NCBI GenBank assembly: GCA_013400155.1
Contig: VXBM01000133.1
Location: 829,482-893,481, forward strand
DNA: 64,000 nt
From: Helopsaltes ochotensis
Lineage: Eukaryota > Chordata > Aves > Passeriformes > Locustellidae
Direction of reading: 5' to 3'
In this document: positions 32,492 to 44,935 of the stretch, in pieces
Numbering within the stretch: the first letter of the stretch is position 1
Layout of the letters: each line of letters begins with the position of its first letter
Notes under the pieces: generated by a model
The model's database searches: none
Seen by the model: only the letters and a program-made list of their open reading frames with translations
Told to the model about the DNA's origin: nothing
Program-made: the position numbers and the translations under genes

Positions 32492-33462
32492 CTCCGTGAA
32501 ACAATGCACTGGAAATAGTTACTGTTAAAAAGCAACTTGTTCCCTCTGAAGGGTCTGACATTCATACTGTGGTGCAGAGGGAAAATGATGGCAATCCACA
32601 GTGAAACGGACTTCACTGTTCTTGTTAGTTTGGTCCAAGGAAATTTTAGAAAGTAAACAAACAGTATCAACTGTGAAAAATAACTTGGCTTTTTAATAAT
32701 CTATCTATGCCAGTTTTCTCTTGGTGAAAAGTAGTTTTGACCGTACACCAAATTTTGAGATACTTTTGTGAGGTCTGCACCATTTTGATTTGAAGATATT
32801 TTCACAGATGTATTAAACTTCCAGTGAGGAGGAAATAAAGGGAAATGCTTTTGTCCAGGTGGTTTTTCATGTGACAGTGTTGACTATATTCTTGGTCAGT
32901 ATTTATTATAAAAGTTAATATTTAGTTCTTGTCTTAGTTCTATGGCACTGATCCAATTCTCCTCTAATAGGAGCATTTCAGAATGACTACTGCTTATGTC
33001 TTTCATGTTTTCTTACACTTTTGTACTTAATCCTCCAGCACCATCGTGTGCTATGACGGCATTTTGACCACCCAGCGCTGGCGGGAGTTCTGTTTGCAGA
33101 TGGGTCTTGTAAAATGGTCACCAGGGGCACGGGGCCATGTGCCGCCTCCTCTTCCATAGCTGCTGGGACAGCCAGGGCTGCGGTGCCACAGGGCAGGTTG
33201 CTACACATCCCTGAGGTTTGCAAGAAGAAAGAAGTTCAGCTTCTACCACGTGCAGGGAAGAAGGGAAGACTGTATCTTGAAGTAGATAGAATACAGGAAT
33301 GGGAAATTGGGCTAACGGGATAAAGCTGTCTTTAAAGGAAAAAAAACCCACTGTTCTTCTGGCAGCTGGGTGTTGGCTTTGGTGAAATGAGTGTGGAGGG
33401 TCCCAGGCTGTTTGAGGGGCCCGATGTTCACCTCCCAGACAGGCGAGCTGCTGGCTGAGTTG

Positions 33463-33476
33463 GCACTAGGTGGCAC
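33463..33476 (+). promoter_or_regulatory. CTCF-like core motif
   Basis: GCACTAGGTGGCA fits the CTCF core CCASYAGRKGGC with one mismatch at the first base. The sequence TGGCACTA is also directly repeated ten bases apart here. A single motif match proves nothing about occupancy. Confidence 0.3.
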
Positions 33477-34993
33477 TACGGGAGGAAAGGCCATGGGCTG
33501 TTCCAGAAAAAAGGCTGAAATCCTTTCATGCCATGAATGGCCTCATCCCATCAGTGACAACCTGCCCGCCAGCCCCATGGAGGGCGTATTTGCAGCTTGT
33601 GCTGGACTTGCTGTTATCAGATACTGCTCCTCAAGGTCTTTCATGGCAGGTAGGGACTCCAACGCAAACTAGTCCTACCTAATCAAACACTGGCAGCGTC
33701 TGTGGGACTTTCTTCTTCAATACCTCGTTCGTGTCCTAGTTCTTTCCTTGTGCTTTTCTGCAGTGGGTGGACACAGATCACCAAGCAGTGTTTTATATCC
33801 AGTTTGCACAAGTGTAGACAGTACCAAAGGTGAACCAGAACCTGTGAGGTCTTCCAGAATCTTTGAGCTACTATCAAACCAGTGGTTAAAAAAGTCTGAA
33901 TTAAAACCGGTTGGTAACTACAGCAAAGAAGAAAGGAAACTTGCATAGGCAGTGCTTCCAAACCTCTGCAGAGCACCTATGGGAAATCCTTTGCAGGATA
34001 GTCATGGTGCAATTCTGTAAGTTACACCCATAGATGACCTCTTAATGTTACACTTTCAGATTGAATTTATCTTGGGGTTATAGTAGAGCTAAAAATGCAA
34101 GCAAGTAGAGTGTGTAATTTGATTCAGAGGTAAATACAACATGGGAATTACTGGTTTTCCTTTTTTGTTCTTTCTCAACTAAAAGATACGCTTTCTAATA
34201 TCTTACTTCTAAGATCATCAATAGCTGTGTGATGAATCCCTTGAGGATACAAAAGTAGGACTGGGAAAGTTGTGTTATGGACTTCAGAGTTGTCCTTTCA
34301 GCTGACTGAAAGTTAATTATTGATTTCTATTTCCTCCCTGGAGATTCATATGCCTTTCTTTCTGACTAGAAAGTTAGTGGTCACAGTGCAGGAATGTGAA
34401 AGTAATTGTCATGTAGCAGTACAAGATTTCATGGGCAGGATGTCAGGAATGTGTAAGATGGAGGTTGACATGGGGAGAAAGTGAAGAAAGACAACTAGGT
34501 AAAAGCTTGTGTCCACTGTCGTTTTATGTGGCTTGGATGTGGAGCCTGCTATTCTCCGTGGCTCTGGCTCCTAAACTCCCAGCAATCTGAGAGCTAAGTG
34601 AGTCACAGGCATTAGTGACAGAAGAATGCTGAGAATAAAAACAAAACAACAACAAAAAACCCAACCAAAAAATCTCATTGTTTAGGCACAAACACAAGAA
34701 AACCATGTTTAATTGCTGATGTGCTCCCTCTGCTGGTTCTGTAAAACTAACAAATGCTATTCCCAGGAGACCGGGCCACACCCTCTGGGACACTGCCTGA
34801 CAAAAATTGTGCCAAATGAATGGCTTTGAGCTCTCTTGCAACCCAGTGGTAGTAACAGCAAAAGAAGTCTTTCTGATGAAGGGTGTTAAAGCCTTGGATA
34901 CCAGGCATGACTGCTGAGAGGTCATGAAATGTTGAATCTGTAATTCAGCCTTTTTCCCCCCAGTCTTACATTTGATAGGTGTTCCTTTTCCTA

Positions 34994-35381
34994 TGATTTC
35001 CCAAAGTTTGTATTTTCTGTTTTGCTGTGGCTGCTTCTAGGATTTTTCCCATCTGAAGGGGTTTCATCAAATCTTCTCGTTGATGCTTTTAGTTTCAATT
35101 TTAGTGTGTGTAGTATCTGAAGAAGCCCTAATGTAGCTTGGGCTTTGGCAGCTTCCAATTCTTTCTGTCTCTGTCAGTTAAATCTGCTTGTCAGCTTTAT
35201 ACTGTTGTGCCCACTTCATCCTGTCCTTTGGCTTGAATACTGGCTGTTTTTTCAGGATACTCTTGAACATCCTTCCTCGTTGTGATGAATCTGTATTTCT
35301 TTTCCAAACATAGACTGAATGGTTTAATATGTTCCCTACACAGCGTATTTCCCCAGAAGATAAGTTCTTAAAATGCAGCAT
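34994..35381 (-). pseudogene. Possible minus-strand coding relic
   Basis: Two adjacent minus-strand open stretches read protein-like: about 67 codons (35381 to 35178) ending QPVFKPKDRMKWAQQYKADK, then, after a stop and a frame change, about 60 codons (35175 to 34994) beginning QRQKELEAAKAQATLGLL. The charged, Lys/Glu/Gln-rich composition looks less random than most frames here, and the second starts where the first ends. I recognise no family. Chance open frames of this length are common, so this remains a weak call. Confidence 0.25.
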
Positions 35382-36864
35382 TTTGCGCTTTTATGCAATG
35401 GAAAAGTGTCCTGGGTAAGATTGAGTACTGGAGACAAAAAAACTGAATAAAACTGTATTAATTTCCATAGAATATTTGGAATGTGTGGAAGATTTCTGAC
35501 ATAGTAATTATTCAATAAAAAGATGGTTCTGTTTTTCCCATATTTTTCACCTATGTGGACTGTCATGAAAAAGAGCTTCATCTTGCAGCCGTTGACACAC
35601 CAGTGGGAATCAGCTGTGCAGAGCTGTTGCAGGACTGGGCTCAAGTTTTCCGTGTAGAGTAATGAAAAGTTTCCTTTCTGCAAGTCTCATGTTTCCCATC
35701 TAGGTGACTGCTTATTAAATCTTTATCCAGTAGGGACAATAAACCAAACAGCCTGGTGGGTAGCTAATTGTCTGGAGTGACTCAAGCCACGTATAAATCT
35801 CATTTGTACTCAGTACTTTGACTCTCTCTGGCCTCATCGTTCTCTCAAGTATTCATTCATTTTGAGGCATCTAGAAAGTAGTGCAGAGAAAAGAATCCCT
35901 GGTCCTTCTGTCTCGCCGTCTCGGAGGATACTTGTAGGTTGATGCTCCTTTATTTCCCTTTTACAGGCCCTGCAGTTTGGGATCCCGTCTTTCTGAGACG
36001 TAGTGCAGGGTACTGGCCCCCGTGTGGGCAGTCACAGCACTGAGACCTCATCACCCTCCTCTCACCAGGACCCTGGATGGGAGGAATTGTAGCAGGCCTT
36101 GGCATGTCTGTGATAGCCTGCCATCCCGCTGTACCTGCTCTGGGGATAAATAGAGAGAGCAGTGCCCGGGGCTACCAATCTGGCACCTTTTGCTGGTGCT
36201 AAACTAATACAAGTGATTAGAGGTGACATGAGTTCCCTTCCCAGCCTGTCCTGGCGGACCGTTTGAAGTCCAGGCCCTGTTTTGTGATTTCCAGCATTTC
36301 ATGAAAATACTGCTTTTATTTTCCTGTGCAAGCCATGGCCAAGTTTGGAAAGCTTCAAAGCTTGCTCCAATTGGATAAAAAAAGATGTTTTTAAGACGGC
36401 GACATATCCTAAATGAGCTGGTTCCTTCTGAGCTATACCAACCTCAAGTCATTTCTCCACCAAGTCAGTCATGCTCATCCTGAAACACTTCATTGCTGTG
36501 AAAGCAGCTGCTCCTGAATGAGATTAAAAGCCAGTTGTGCTTTTGCAGTACAGTCAGCTATGCACAACTTTGTGTCGGACAAGAGAAAGCTCAGTTATTT
36601 TTCCCTAGTGCAGGGTATTTCTGGATTCTTGAATTAACTTGCTTTTTCTACTAGTCTCTGAGTCCCTTTTTACAGGGGTACACATCCCATTCCAAACCTT
36701 TCTTAATACTTTGGTAGACAAACTCTTTTTCCCCCAATGTGTTTACAGGGATCTTAAATATTTTTGTCAGCACAAAGTCATAGTGGAGTATCAGAAGTTT
36801 TAATCAGGTTGCAGTACAGTCACTACTGTATGCAAGGTACTGGTGAGGATAAGCTGGGCATTAG

Positions 36865-36975
36865 GGAAGCAGGATTCACAGTCTGTTTCTAGTTTTCTGT
36901 GTTATTTTCAACCAGTCACTTCATTTCCTAGTGTCTCAGTTACCTGTCTTCAGGACAGAGATCGTGACGTTTATC
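36865..36975 (+). repeat. MIR-type SINE
   Basis: AGGATTCACAGTCTG, TGTTATTTTCAACCAGTCAC, TTCATTTCCTAGTGTCTCAG and TTACCTGTCTTCAGGACAGA follow MIR + strand order (GTGTGACCTTGGGCAAGTCAC, TTAACCTCTCTGTGCCTCAG, TTTCCTCATCTGTAAAAT). Confidence 0.6.
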
Positions 36976-37203
36976 AGTTTCTGAAAGCAGATAGGAGGGT
37001 GTTAGTTATAGCTGTACTAGCAAGTTTTGTCCCTCTCTCCTGAGTTTGTGCCTTGTCTTCACCCTGAAGTGCATTGCAACTTCTTTCTTTACTCTAATGG
37101 CTTTCCTTTAGCTTCCTCTTGAAGTTCTTGAATATTTGTGGTCTTTCTCCAGCATGTCAGACTAGAACTGACACCTGAAGTCTTGGAGTTTGGGTTTTGG
37201 TTG

Positions 37204-37205
<2 letters not shown>

Positions 37206-37276
<71 letters not shown>
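37206..37276. repeat. 71-base poly-T tract
   Basis: An uninterrupted T run lies between GGTTGGG and GTTTGTTTTTGG. It is not attached to a recognisable retroposon body. The length is probably approximate for technical reasons. Confidence 0.97.
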
Positions 37277-37277
<1 letters not shown>

Positions 37278-37289
37278 TTTGTTTTTGGA

Positions 37290-38900
37290 AAGGTTTTTAC
37301 CTCATGGAGGTTAAGAGCTAGTGTTTACTTAGGTAGCTTGGATGACATTAAAACTGTTCTGTCCTGCTCATGCAGGCTATATGATGTTGGATCTCAGCTG
37401 AATTTAGCATATGTTTTGAGCCATGTAATTTCACAGCATTCAGCCCTAGGTTGTCTTGACCAAACTATTAATAATTGAGCTATCAGAGTTAAAACTATGT
37501 CTAGACTAGAGTGAGAACCCTCTTGTCTAGATCACATCCATATCCAGCCCTGTGATAAATTTTTCTGCTACCAGAATTTATTTAATTTTCATTCCATTTC
37601 CTTTGCAGGTAAAAAAAAAGGTTGAAAGCAAAAAGGAAGTGAGCTAAAATGAACTTTTCTGGAGTTCCTTGGTGAAGTCTGCTGGTGCAGGAACACGGTT
37701 TAATAGATTGTAGGCTGTTTTAAAGAGTTATTAGAATCTGGAGTAATGTTACTATGGAACATTGGCTTCAGTGTGGTAGAAGGATACAAATGGAGCATTT
37801 AGGAAGGAGGTTTGTGAAGAATGTGAGCAGCTAGAAGAAATACAAGCTGAGATGCAGGCAGGGGGCAGAGCTGTTCAAAGAAAATGAGGACAAAAAGTCT
37901 GAACTTCATGCAAAAAGAGGGGCTAACTTAGTCCCACTGGCAAGAGAGGGAGAAAATTTTAGCAGCAGGGTTCCATATGAGTAGGACCAGAGAGGGGTGG
38001 GATGAGGCCACAGCCCTTTCCTTTTTCCTTATGAGCAGTGAGCTGGAATAATCATCATACAATAATCATCTTCAGAGGACTGTTCTCTTGGGTTTAAAAG
38101 AGGTTCCATGTGAAATTTCTGAAAGTCTGTGTATCTGTTAAAATGTTTATGGGTCATATTTTGCCCTATGTTACATTTTTATAAAAGTGGACCGGTTCCA
38201 TGAAATTTAGAAGAGCCAACCTTGAACCAAGAGCTGAATTTAGCTTTGTATTTCTCCCTGCTGGCTGCAGCTGGCATATGTCTGAAGCAGTAAAGATGAT
38301 GCATGGTACTCCACAAGTGATTTGTGACCAGGAGACAACTTTCTTTAGGACAGTGCTGCTGCATTTGACCTCATTTCTGCTGTGTTAGATACTGTCTCCC
38401 TTGTGGCAGCATATATAGGTGTATTAATAAGATTCTTCCCAGATCTCTCCTTGAAATCTCAGCTTATGGAGCTGATGAAAAGGCTTGTTTTTACGAGATA
38501 TTGGTGATTATTCTCATAATGCTCAGGCGAAGGCAGCAATGAATTTAGCATCCAAAATGATGGCTTTTTTTCTCTGCAAAGGTTTAATCCTGAAACCCTG
38601 TGTGATTTCTTTTTGTTGTTGTAGTTGTTTTGGTTTGCTTTGTTCTCATTAACCAAAAAAGTGAGGCGCCAGTTTTGTCTAAGTCTTTCCCAGGCTTTTT
38701 TAGATAAAGGAGTTACACATGTCCTTCAAAACAAAGAACAGTTATCAGCTGAGTTCAGCAGGAGGAGAGAATGCTCACAAAAGGTTCTAGGACAGTTTAG
38801 CCATAGATAGCTGCTGATATGCATAAATAGGACTTTGCATTTCTGAAGAAACTTATTCAAATATCTTACAGTGTTTCATGAAAGTAGCTAATTTAGTTTT
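37290..38900. other. Gene-free tract
   Basis: Nothing recognisable apart from short A/G-rich stretches. Open frames are under 95 codons with no domain. Confidence 0.5.
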
Positions 38901-38923
38901 GCCTAATTTCAGTAGCTGAATCA

Positions 38924-38985
38924 ACATTATTATTTCCATTTTTTAATCAGAAACAATCGAGGCACAGAGAGAAGAAGGAAGTGAG
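38924..38985 (-). repeat. MIR fragment
   Basis: CATTATTATTTCCATTTTTT, AATCAGAAACAATCGAGGCA and CAGAGAGAAGAAGGAAGTGA follow the reverse complement of MIR (TTATTATCCCCATTTTACAG, ATGAGGAAACTGAGGC, ACAGAGAGGTTAAGTGA). Confidence 0.75.
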
Positions 38986-38999
38986 GCCTTTCTTTCTTC

Positions 39000-41900
39000 C
39001 TTCCTTCCTCAGTGTATTGTACATGCAGATGGGAGTTGGAAAAGTAAAGACCATGTTCCATGGACAAAGGAAGCTCAGATCTCAGATGATTCTTCGCTAT
39101 GTTAAAGACTGTTAGGCTTCTTTTTTTATTTTTTTTTTACACCATTGTGGTATTGTAACACGTGTGCGACTTCTTTGCCATTAGTCTTATTTCTACTTCC
39201 AAAATGAGAGAAAAGACTCTACAGTAACTGAATGTTGAGGCAAAATACATTTAATATACCGACCTGTCAACAAAGTCTTTAACAGCAGAACTTTTTAAGA
39301 AAAAACCTTTTTGGTGGTTTTTTTGCTCATTTTTCATAATTACTCTCTTAACTGAGTTAAAGTAATTTCAACTTTTTTGTTATACCGTGGTCGGATTTCT
39401 CTTAGCTGGTTATATCTTGAAGAGCTCGAGTGTTAGCTTTGTCCAAGAAGTAGATGTTCAAAAACTGGAGCAGTCTGTCACCTTTTCTTGTACAGTAACA
39501 ATCAAAGGGCAAAGTTATATCTGGCTGAAATACATAGTGGTGTTGCTTGATCCATTAAATAGTCATCGAGAGAAGACAGGAGCTCCCTATCACAGATAAA
39601 GACAGACGTGCATTCAAACAGTTACGTTATTCTGAACTTCTTGTGTGTATTTCTGCTCCGTGTGCAGCGTCTGCTAACGTCTGAGAATTGCCATGTGGAG
39701 AGAAGAAAACAGCCCCTAAGGGTTCTTTGGGCACAGGCATTTAAAGAGGATTGTAACTTGTCTGTTTAAGCTTGTCAGTGGGGACAAAGCCTGTGGGAGC
39801 CTATGGGAGTCCACAAGTGCTGGAGCTGGGCAGAGCACAGGTGTGTTGCTGCTGAGGCATCTCTCAGAGAATGAACGGTGGGGAGAACTGAGTTGCTTGT
39901 ATATTCAACCTGAAAGCTCTTCAAGGAATAGCTGCATTTAACTTTTTGTTGCTCGAGAATGAGATTCTCAAGATCTTGAGATCTCAGTTCTTGAAAACTT
40001 GCAAACAAGTTCTGGGTTTGTACCGCTCTCTGATATTTTTTCACTTCCCAAGAGCCAGTTTTAATGTCTGTTGATGCTTAGAAGACCAGATTGGAAGGAC
40101 AGCAACAGAAAGTTTTATTAGCCAGCACAATTAATACTTTCTTCCTTGAGAGCCAAATTCATCTAGTGTAGTATGTTTACAAAAGAGAAAGCTGGAATGC
40201 ACAATAAGGTTTTGCCTTTATCAGAGACATATGGACTCACCATCACTGGATATATCTGTGAGACGATAACAAAGAACACTCTTCAGGCATGTCTCACATT
40301 TCAGGGGTCGAAAGGCAAATTGGATGAATGTCCCTCCTAAAAACTGGATGAACCAGCTTTTTCATATGCAATTTCCAATTTTGATAATCCTCAAGAAGCT
40401 TATAAGAGCCAGGATGGAGTCAGTAAAACCTTGTCTTATTAACCTCCGAAAGGACACAAAGGGGTTTGGATCTCGAGGCTGGTCGGGATGCCAAGTGCAC
40501 CTCTTAAGTACTCTCATACTGTCTCAGCCTGCTGGAACTTTTGGCAGACACAACACAGTAAGGTTCACAATGTAAGTGAATGGAATAGATGGAGACCAGG
40601 TTTACTGGGATAATTCCCACCTGAGAAAGGCAAGTCAAGCTTCTTTGTACAGGAAAGGCAGTAAATATCTTTCCCCCTCTACATCCCCTAAGTAGAGGTC
40701 CTTCCCCTGTTCCCCTTTCACACATATATGACCTGGTTTTTAGATTGAATGGTCTCTCAGATTCATTCTGCTTATCAGCACTGGTCCTTTGAGAGATCCT
40801 CAAGACAATTGTATTTGAGTCCTTAGTCTTTAGGATACTTGTGTCCAGTAAACATACAAAATTCAGACGCAGGGATATTCTACAAAGGTTCCCTACTGCA
40901 CAGTTGCCTCTACATCCTGTTGTGGTAATAAAAACTGCCAGGTTTTTTCTGTCATTAAGCACCTTCAGAGTTATGCATTTACTTTAACAAATCAGTTTCT
41001 GGATTTGATTTTTAACGTACTGAGGTACAACGTTTACCACATTCAATTAGGATGTACATAGTCTTCAAAAATGCCAAAGCAGTACTTTATAGGACTCATC
41101 ATTTTTTTCTTCTGGGTGCCATGAACCCCAATGTTCCTATATGTTCCTAAAACCTACATGGGTTTGGGGGAAAGATGGATTAAAGAGTCAACAACTGTGT
41201 AGGCATTAAGTCAACAAACCTAGATACTTACTTCTCAACCATTTTATTGAACTCACGTCTTTTTATGGCCTTTCCTTGGTTTTTGATAGGGATCACTGAT
41301 GCGTTTAGGGGGAAATTCTGCCTGGGTGTCCTGTTTTCCTAATTTTCAGTGTGCCTAAAGATAAGTGAGAACACAGTGGAGAGTTTGGAATCTGGAAGAA
41401 TGACAGGCCACAGATTTCTTCAGACTTTCTGGGAAGCCTGAGCAAATTAGCTGAACTTCTGGGTGAACCTCTCTTAACCAGAACTGTTGAGGTTTCTTCC
41501 TTTATCAGAGAGAATCTTGCTTCCTCTCAGGGGATGTAATTCTGCATGATTTGATAGAGACTTTAATGATAGAGTCTTTATACTCTATTTTTTAGGAAAT
41601 ATGCAGGAAAAAGCCTACTTTGTCATATGCATAAAACTGTAAAGTTGCAAATCTTTATTGCTCTTTGTTTGTTTTATAAAGCTTTTACTTTTGTATATCC
41701 TTGTTCTGAACGCCTGTATATTTCACCTTAGCAAAAGAAGCACAGTAAGTTGAGCAAATGGAGTGGTGATCAATTTGCTTCCTTATTTTCTGCCTCAGCA
41801 GGTCAGGAACCCGCTCCTTGTGGCAGAAGGGGCCATATGCCATGGTTCCTGCTCTGCAGTGTAATCAGATCTGCTGTGTGTGCAGTAAATCCGAGCTGGG

Positions 41901-43420
41901 CAGAATTCGGGCAAGGTGCACCAAGCTCACCACTTGTGTTCAGGACAACTGCAATAATGCCCACGCTCAGGAGCTCCAAAGCTTCTTGGAGTCACAGGGT
42001 TTACTGAGAATGTGCCATAATTGATTTGGGTGTTTGGAATATGCCAAGTATGTCCCAAACTTGCTTGACTGAATTCATGGTAGTTTTCTCAGCAGCTGTG
42101 CTGGATTTGTATGGGAGTAGGTTCTTCTGGATAAGCAGCATTGGGAGAAGGTCATGAGTGAGATAAGCACAAATTGAGGATCCTGAGTACAATCTTTAGT
42201 TACTAATTTTTTTTTTTAAATTCAGGTGCTATTTTAAATGACCTTAGATATGGCATGTGCAAGAAGAGAAGATACAAAAAATGTAAATAAGAGGATGTTT
42301 TTTGTCTGCTCTAGACTTTCGTACTGATCTGGGTACTTCACCTCTGCTCTTCTGTTCCCTAGCAGTGAACTAGAGTGATGGGAAAACCTTCTGCATGCCT
42401 TGAAGTTTCATGAACGGCTTGTGAAATGCTCTGAAACCTTTGGGTAAAAAAGGCTTGGGATAACACAGTAATTATTGCCACATTTGATCTCTTGATCTCA
42501 GATATCTTGATCTGAGAGGAGCGAGTGGAAAATGCAAAGGCATATGTTACCATGAGAAATTAAGATATGTTCATTTCAAAAAAATTCCCGATAAAGAAAC
42601 CATCTTCCTTGGTTTAATGGTTTGCCTCCTTACAGTGTTTTGCCTGATGATATCATCAGTGGAAAAATAAACAAGAGGAAGAAAGGGTAGTAGGGCTGAA
42701 AGGCAAATTTTGACACTTCTGAACCTTGTATCCTACTGATGTCAATGGAAGTTTTAATTCCAGTTCAGGGTTGCAGTTCTTTTCAGAGTTGTAGAAGATG
42801 AGCAGAGATGATCATGACCAGCAAGTGTCCACCTGGGTTCTGCAAAGGACCCAGTTGAGGGGCTGATTCCCCAGTGATGGTTAACATGGCTTTGGCACGG
42901 TAAGCAGTGCTGATGTTGTTTGTAGCTTAACCCCTGGCAGAGAGAAAGGTTCAGGAGAACAAGATTTAAAAGGAGAATAGAGGTGAATCTAAATTAGATG
43001 GAAACAAAGGGCGAGGAAGAAGAGGAAGGCACAGTTCCATAGTGGTGCGTAGATTCCTGTGTTTGTTCTGGAGTTTGTGGTGGAGCTGAGTGTCACCAGC
43101 AGCACCACTGCATTTAGTGTGCTCAGTGTCAATAGAATCTGTAAACAGTTTTGTAAAGTGACAGGGTTTTGCTTGTGAAGTCACTCTTATGGTGACTCTT
43201 GCCTCCGCCATTTCTTTCTTTACCTTGTTGGTGGGCTGAAGTTACTAGAGCTTAGCCCAAATTCACATGTATGAATATGCTTTGTTTATCTGTCTCTGTC
43301 TATCTCTCTGTGCGCCTGCTGCTTGTCTGCCTGCCAGTTTTTTCTTTGTCTCTATCACTTCATCATTGAACCCATCTGTGTAGAAAATGGGATATTTGGC
43401 TGTCTCCCGTGCTTTTTATT
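39000..43420. other. Gene-free tract
   Basis: No exon with splice support, RNA gene or clear mobile element. A minus-strand open frame of 152 codons (40962-40504) has no recognisable domain and mixed low-information composition. A possible trace of an old repeat containing ACTGATGTCAATGG lies at about 42735. A T run sits at about 43419-43434. Confidence 0.5.
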
Positions 43421-43684
43421 TTTTTTTTTTTTTTATTATTTTTGTCATTTTGTTCCCTCAGACTTATGAGAATGAAACTCGCACTCCTGGGGGTGCCAGG
43501 CATTTTAGATCTTGCATTTAGGAGGAGCCGCGATGCTTTTTGCGTCTGTTTGTCTGTCCATCTGTCTGCTGGTCTATAATAAGCTGTGCAGCGAGACAGC
43601 AGCTTACTATCTGTGTGTGTGAAATTAGCTAATTGGTGTTAGCAGCAATATTTTCACATGTTTTATAAGCAAAGTGCAGCAAGG

Positions 43685-43692
43685 TATATAAA
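43685..43692 (+). promoter_or_regulatory. TATA-box candidate
   Basis: TATATAAA in the context AGGTATATAAATG is a good match to the TATA consensus. A start site about 30 bases downstream would fall in the alternating purine-pyrimidine tract at 43711-43736, ahead of the donor at 43846. Confidence 0.35.
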
Positions 43693-43710
43693 TGTAGATA
43701 TGATCCAGAG

Positions 43711-43736
43711 ACACACACACACGCGCGCGCGCACGC
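43711..43736. repeat. 26-bp perfect alternating purine-pyrimidine tract (Z-DNA-prone)
   Basis: Six AC units run into a CG stretch and end GCACGC. Every step alternates purine and pyrimidine over 26 bases, with a central CG block, the sequence class most prone to left-handed Z-DNA under negative supercoiling. Confidence 0.9.
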
Positions 43737-43823
43737 AAGCCTGTCGCTGCTCATGCATAGACGCTCAGAAGTAATTAATGTTAATAAGATTTTAATGTGC
43801 TTGTGAGATCATAATGAGGAGAA

Positions 43824-43846
43824 ATGAATGCTCTGATTAGAAAAAG
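43824..43846 (+). CDS. Hypothetical short first coding exon (partial)
   Basis: An ATG at 43824 reads MNALIRK and runs into AAAAG|GTAACTG, a good donor after 43846, leaving AG of the next codon. This is the same phase as the candidate at 28571-28602. It lies about 130 bases downstream of the TATA-like box. The peptide is not recognised and there is no acceptor or partner exon in view. Confidence 0.18.
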
Positions 43847-44755
43847 GTAACTGTGTGTGTGTTTTGGCTTAGAACAAGATTTCCCCTCTTTTTTATAAAT
43901 CACAATTTCAGAACTTGTTTGTGATTGCATCAATCGGTTTTTATTTTCAAATTAGAGGTCTGTTTAGCCATTTGAATGATTATCCAAATCAGTGGGTAAA
44001 CCCCTGATCATAAGGAATCATGCAGATTTTTTTTGTTTTTCCCCTTAGAAAGCAGAGCTACTACCTGACAGGGCTGGGCAGCCTCATCCTTCTAACATTA
44101 CATTTTTTTATGCTGCTTTTAAAGCCTCATCAGCAACTGCTCTCAGAGACAGTGCTCGTTTTTTACAAATAGAGATGTTTATCTATAGGTGTCTGCAGTG
44201 CATAATCAACCACTGAAACTATTGTGCCAAGACACATTCCTGTTCATCAGTAATGATGAATCCTCAGAGTCCAGGTGATCACATGATACCTTGATTATAT
44301 TTTGAAATAATTAGTTTAGGAAAGCAGAACTGTATTTATTTTTTTTTCCCCCTTTCATCTGTCATTTTCCAAATAAGAGAGATGGGAAAGTGTTTGCAGG
44401 AAATATTTTACAAGCTAGGATGTTTTTTCATCCTGGATGCTGTGTAGCCACCAGACCCCAGGCTGGCTAAAATCCAGCTGGACACTAGGGGTCCTTCTCT
44501 CCAGCAAATCAATGAAAATATTGTCCAGAGGGCTTCGCTTCCATTTGCATACTTATTTTTGTTACAAATCCCTTTGGGATTGGGATTTTTTTTTTTTTAA
44601 TTGAGACTGAGAGGTTAGATATTTTGTTTTAAAAACATCTAGAATTGAAAATGCAAATTTGAACAGTCCATGTTTCATTGCATCCCATGTTGCCTACTAC
44701 CCACTGGATTCTGGTGGTGCCTGGCTTGAGTGGTGTTTTAAGGTGTTAGATCTAT

Positions 44756-44935
44756 GATTGAACCCATGGAATATGGTTAATTTCCAGAAGGTCCTGGGGT
44801 ACCACAACAGCGGTTGTGCTGAGAAATGTTAGAGCGTGGTGATAAGATTGCAGTTTCCAAATTGTGCTGAACACAAACCAGTGTCAGCAAATACAGCTTT
44901 GACAGGTTTTGAAGTCTTTAAAGATGATGATGTTC
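44756..44935 (+). repeat. Diverged duplicate, copy A
   Basis: This segment aligns almost end to end with 45462-45640 at roughly 70-75% identity by eye. Shared landmarks in order: GGTACCACA-CAG-GGTTGTG, TGAGAAA-GTAGA-C-TGGTGATA, GATTG-C-TTTCCAAAT, AACACAAACCAGTGTCAG against AACAAAACCAGTATCAG, and GAAG-C-CTAAAGA-GATGATG. The two copies are in direct orientation about 700 bases apart. They are either two insertions of one old dispersed repeat or an old local duplication. Confidence 0.8.

Larger units (their letters stand above)
31530..34980. other. Gene-free tract
   Basis: No supported exon or RNA gene. Contains a T run at 32456-32491 and a moderately GC-rich patch at about 33040-33640 with a CTCF-like site. 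Open frames of up to 133 codons carry no domain I can name. Confidence 0.5.
43480..44030 (+). promoter_or_regulatory. Apparently constrained block with promoter-like parts
   Basis: The block combines retained CpG (GGAGCCGCGATGC, TTTGCGTCTG), homeodomain cores (GAAATTAGCTAATTGG at 43621-43636, AGTAATTAATG), a TATATAAA box, a Z-DNA-prone tract and a donor site, with almost no repeat content. This mixture of unique AT-rich words and surviving CpG is what conserved enhancers or alternative promoters of developmental genes look like. I infer conservation; it is not measured. Confidence 0.4.

Noticed and set aside
40504..40962. 152-codon minus-strand frame
   Set aside because: Composition is uninformative, no family match is apparent, and there are no flanking splice sites or poly-A relic.
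4335..42745. Short ACTGATGTCAATGG words at about 4337 and 42735, suggesting an old dispersed repeat
   Set aside because: Matches are only 14 bases and the flanks do not align, so no element can be called.
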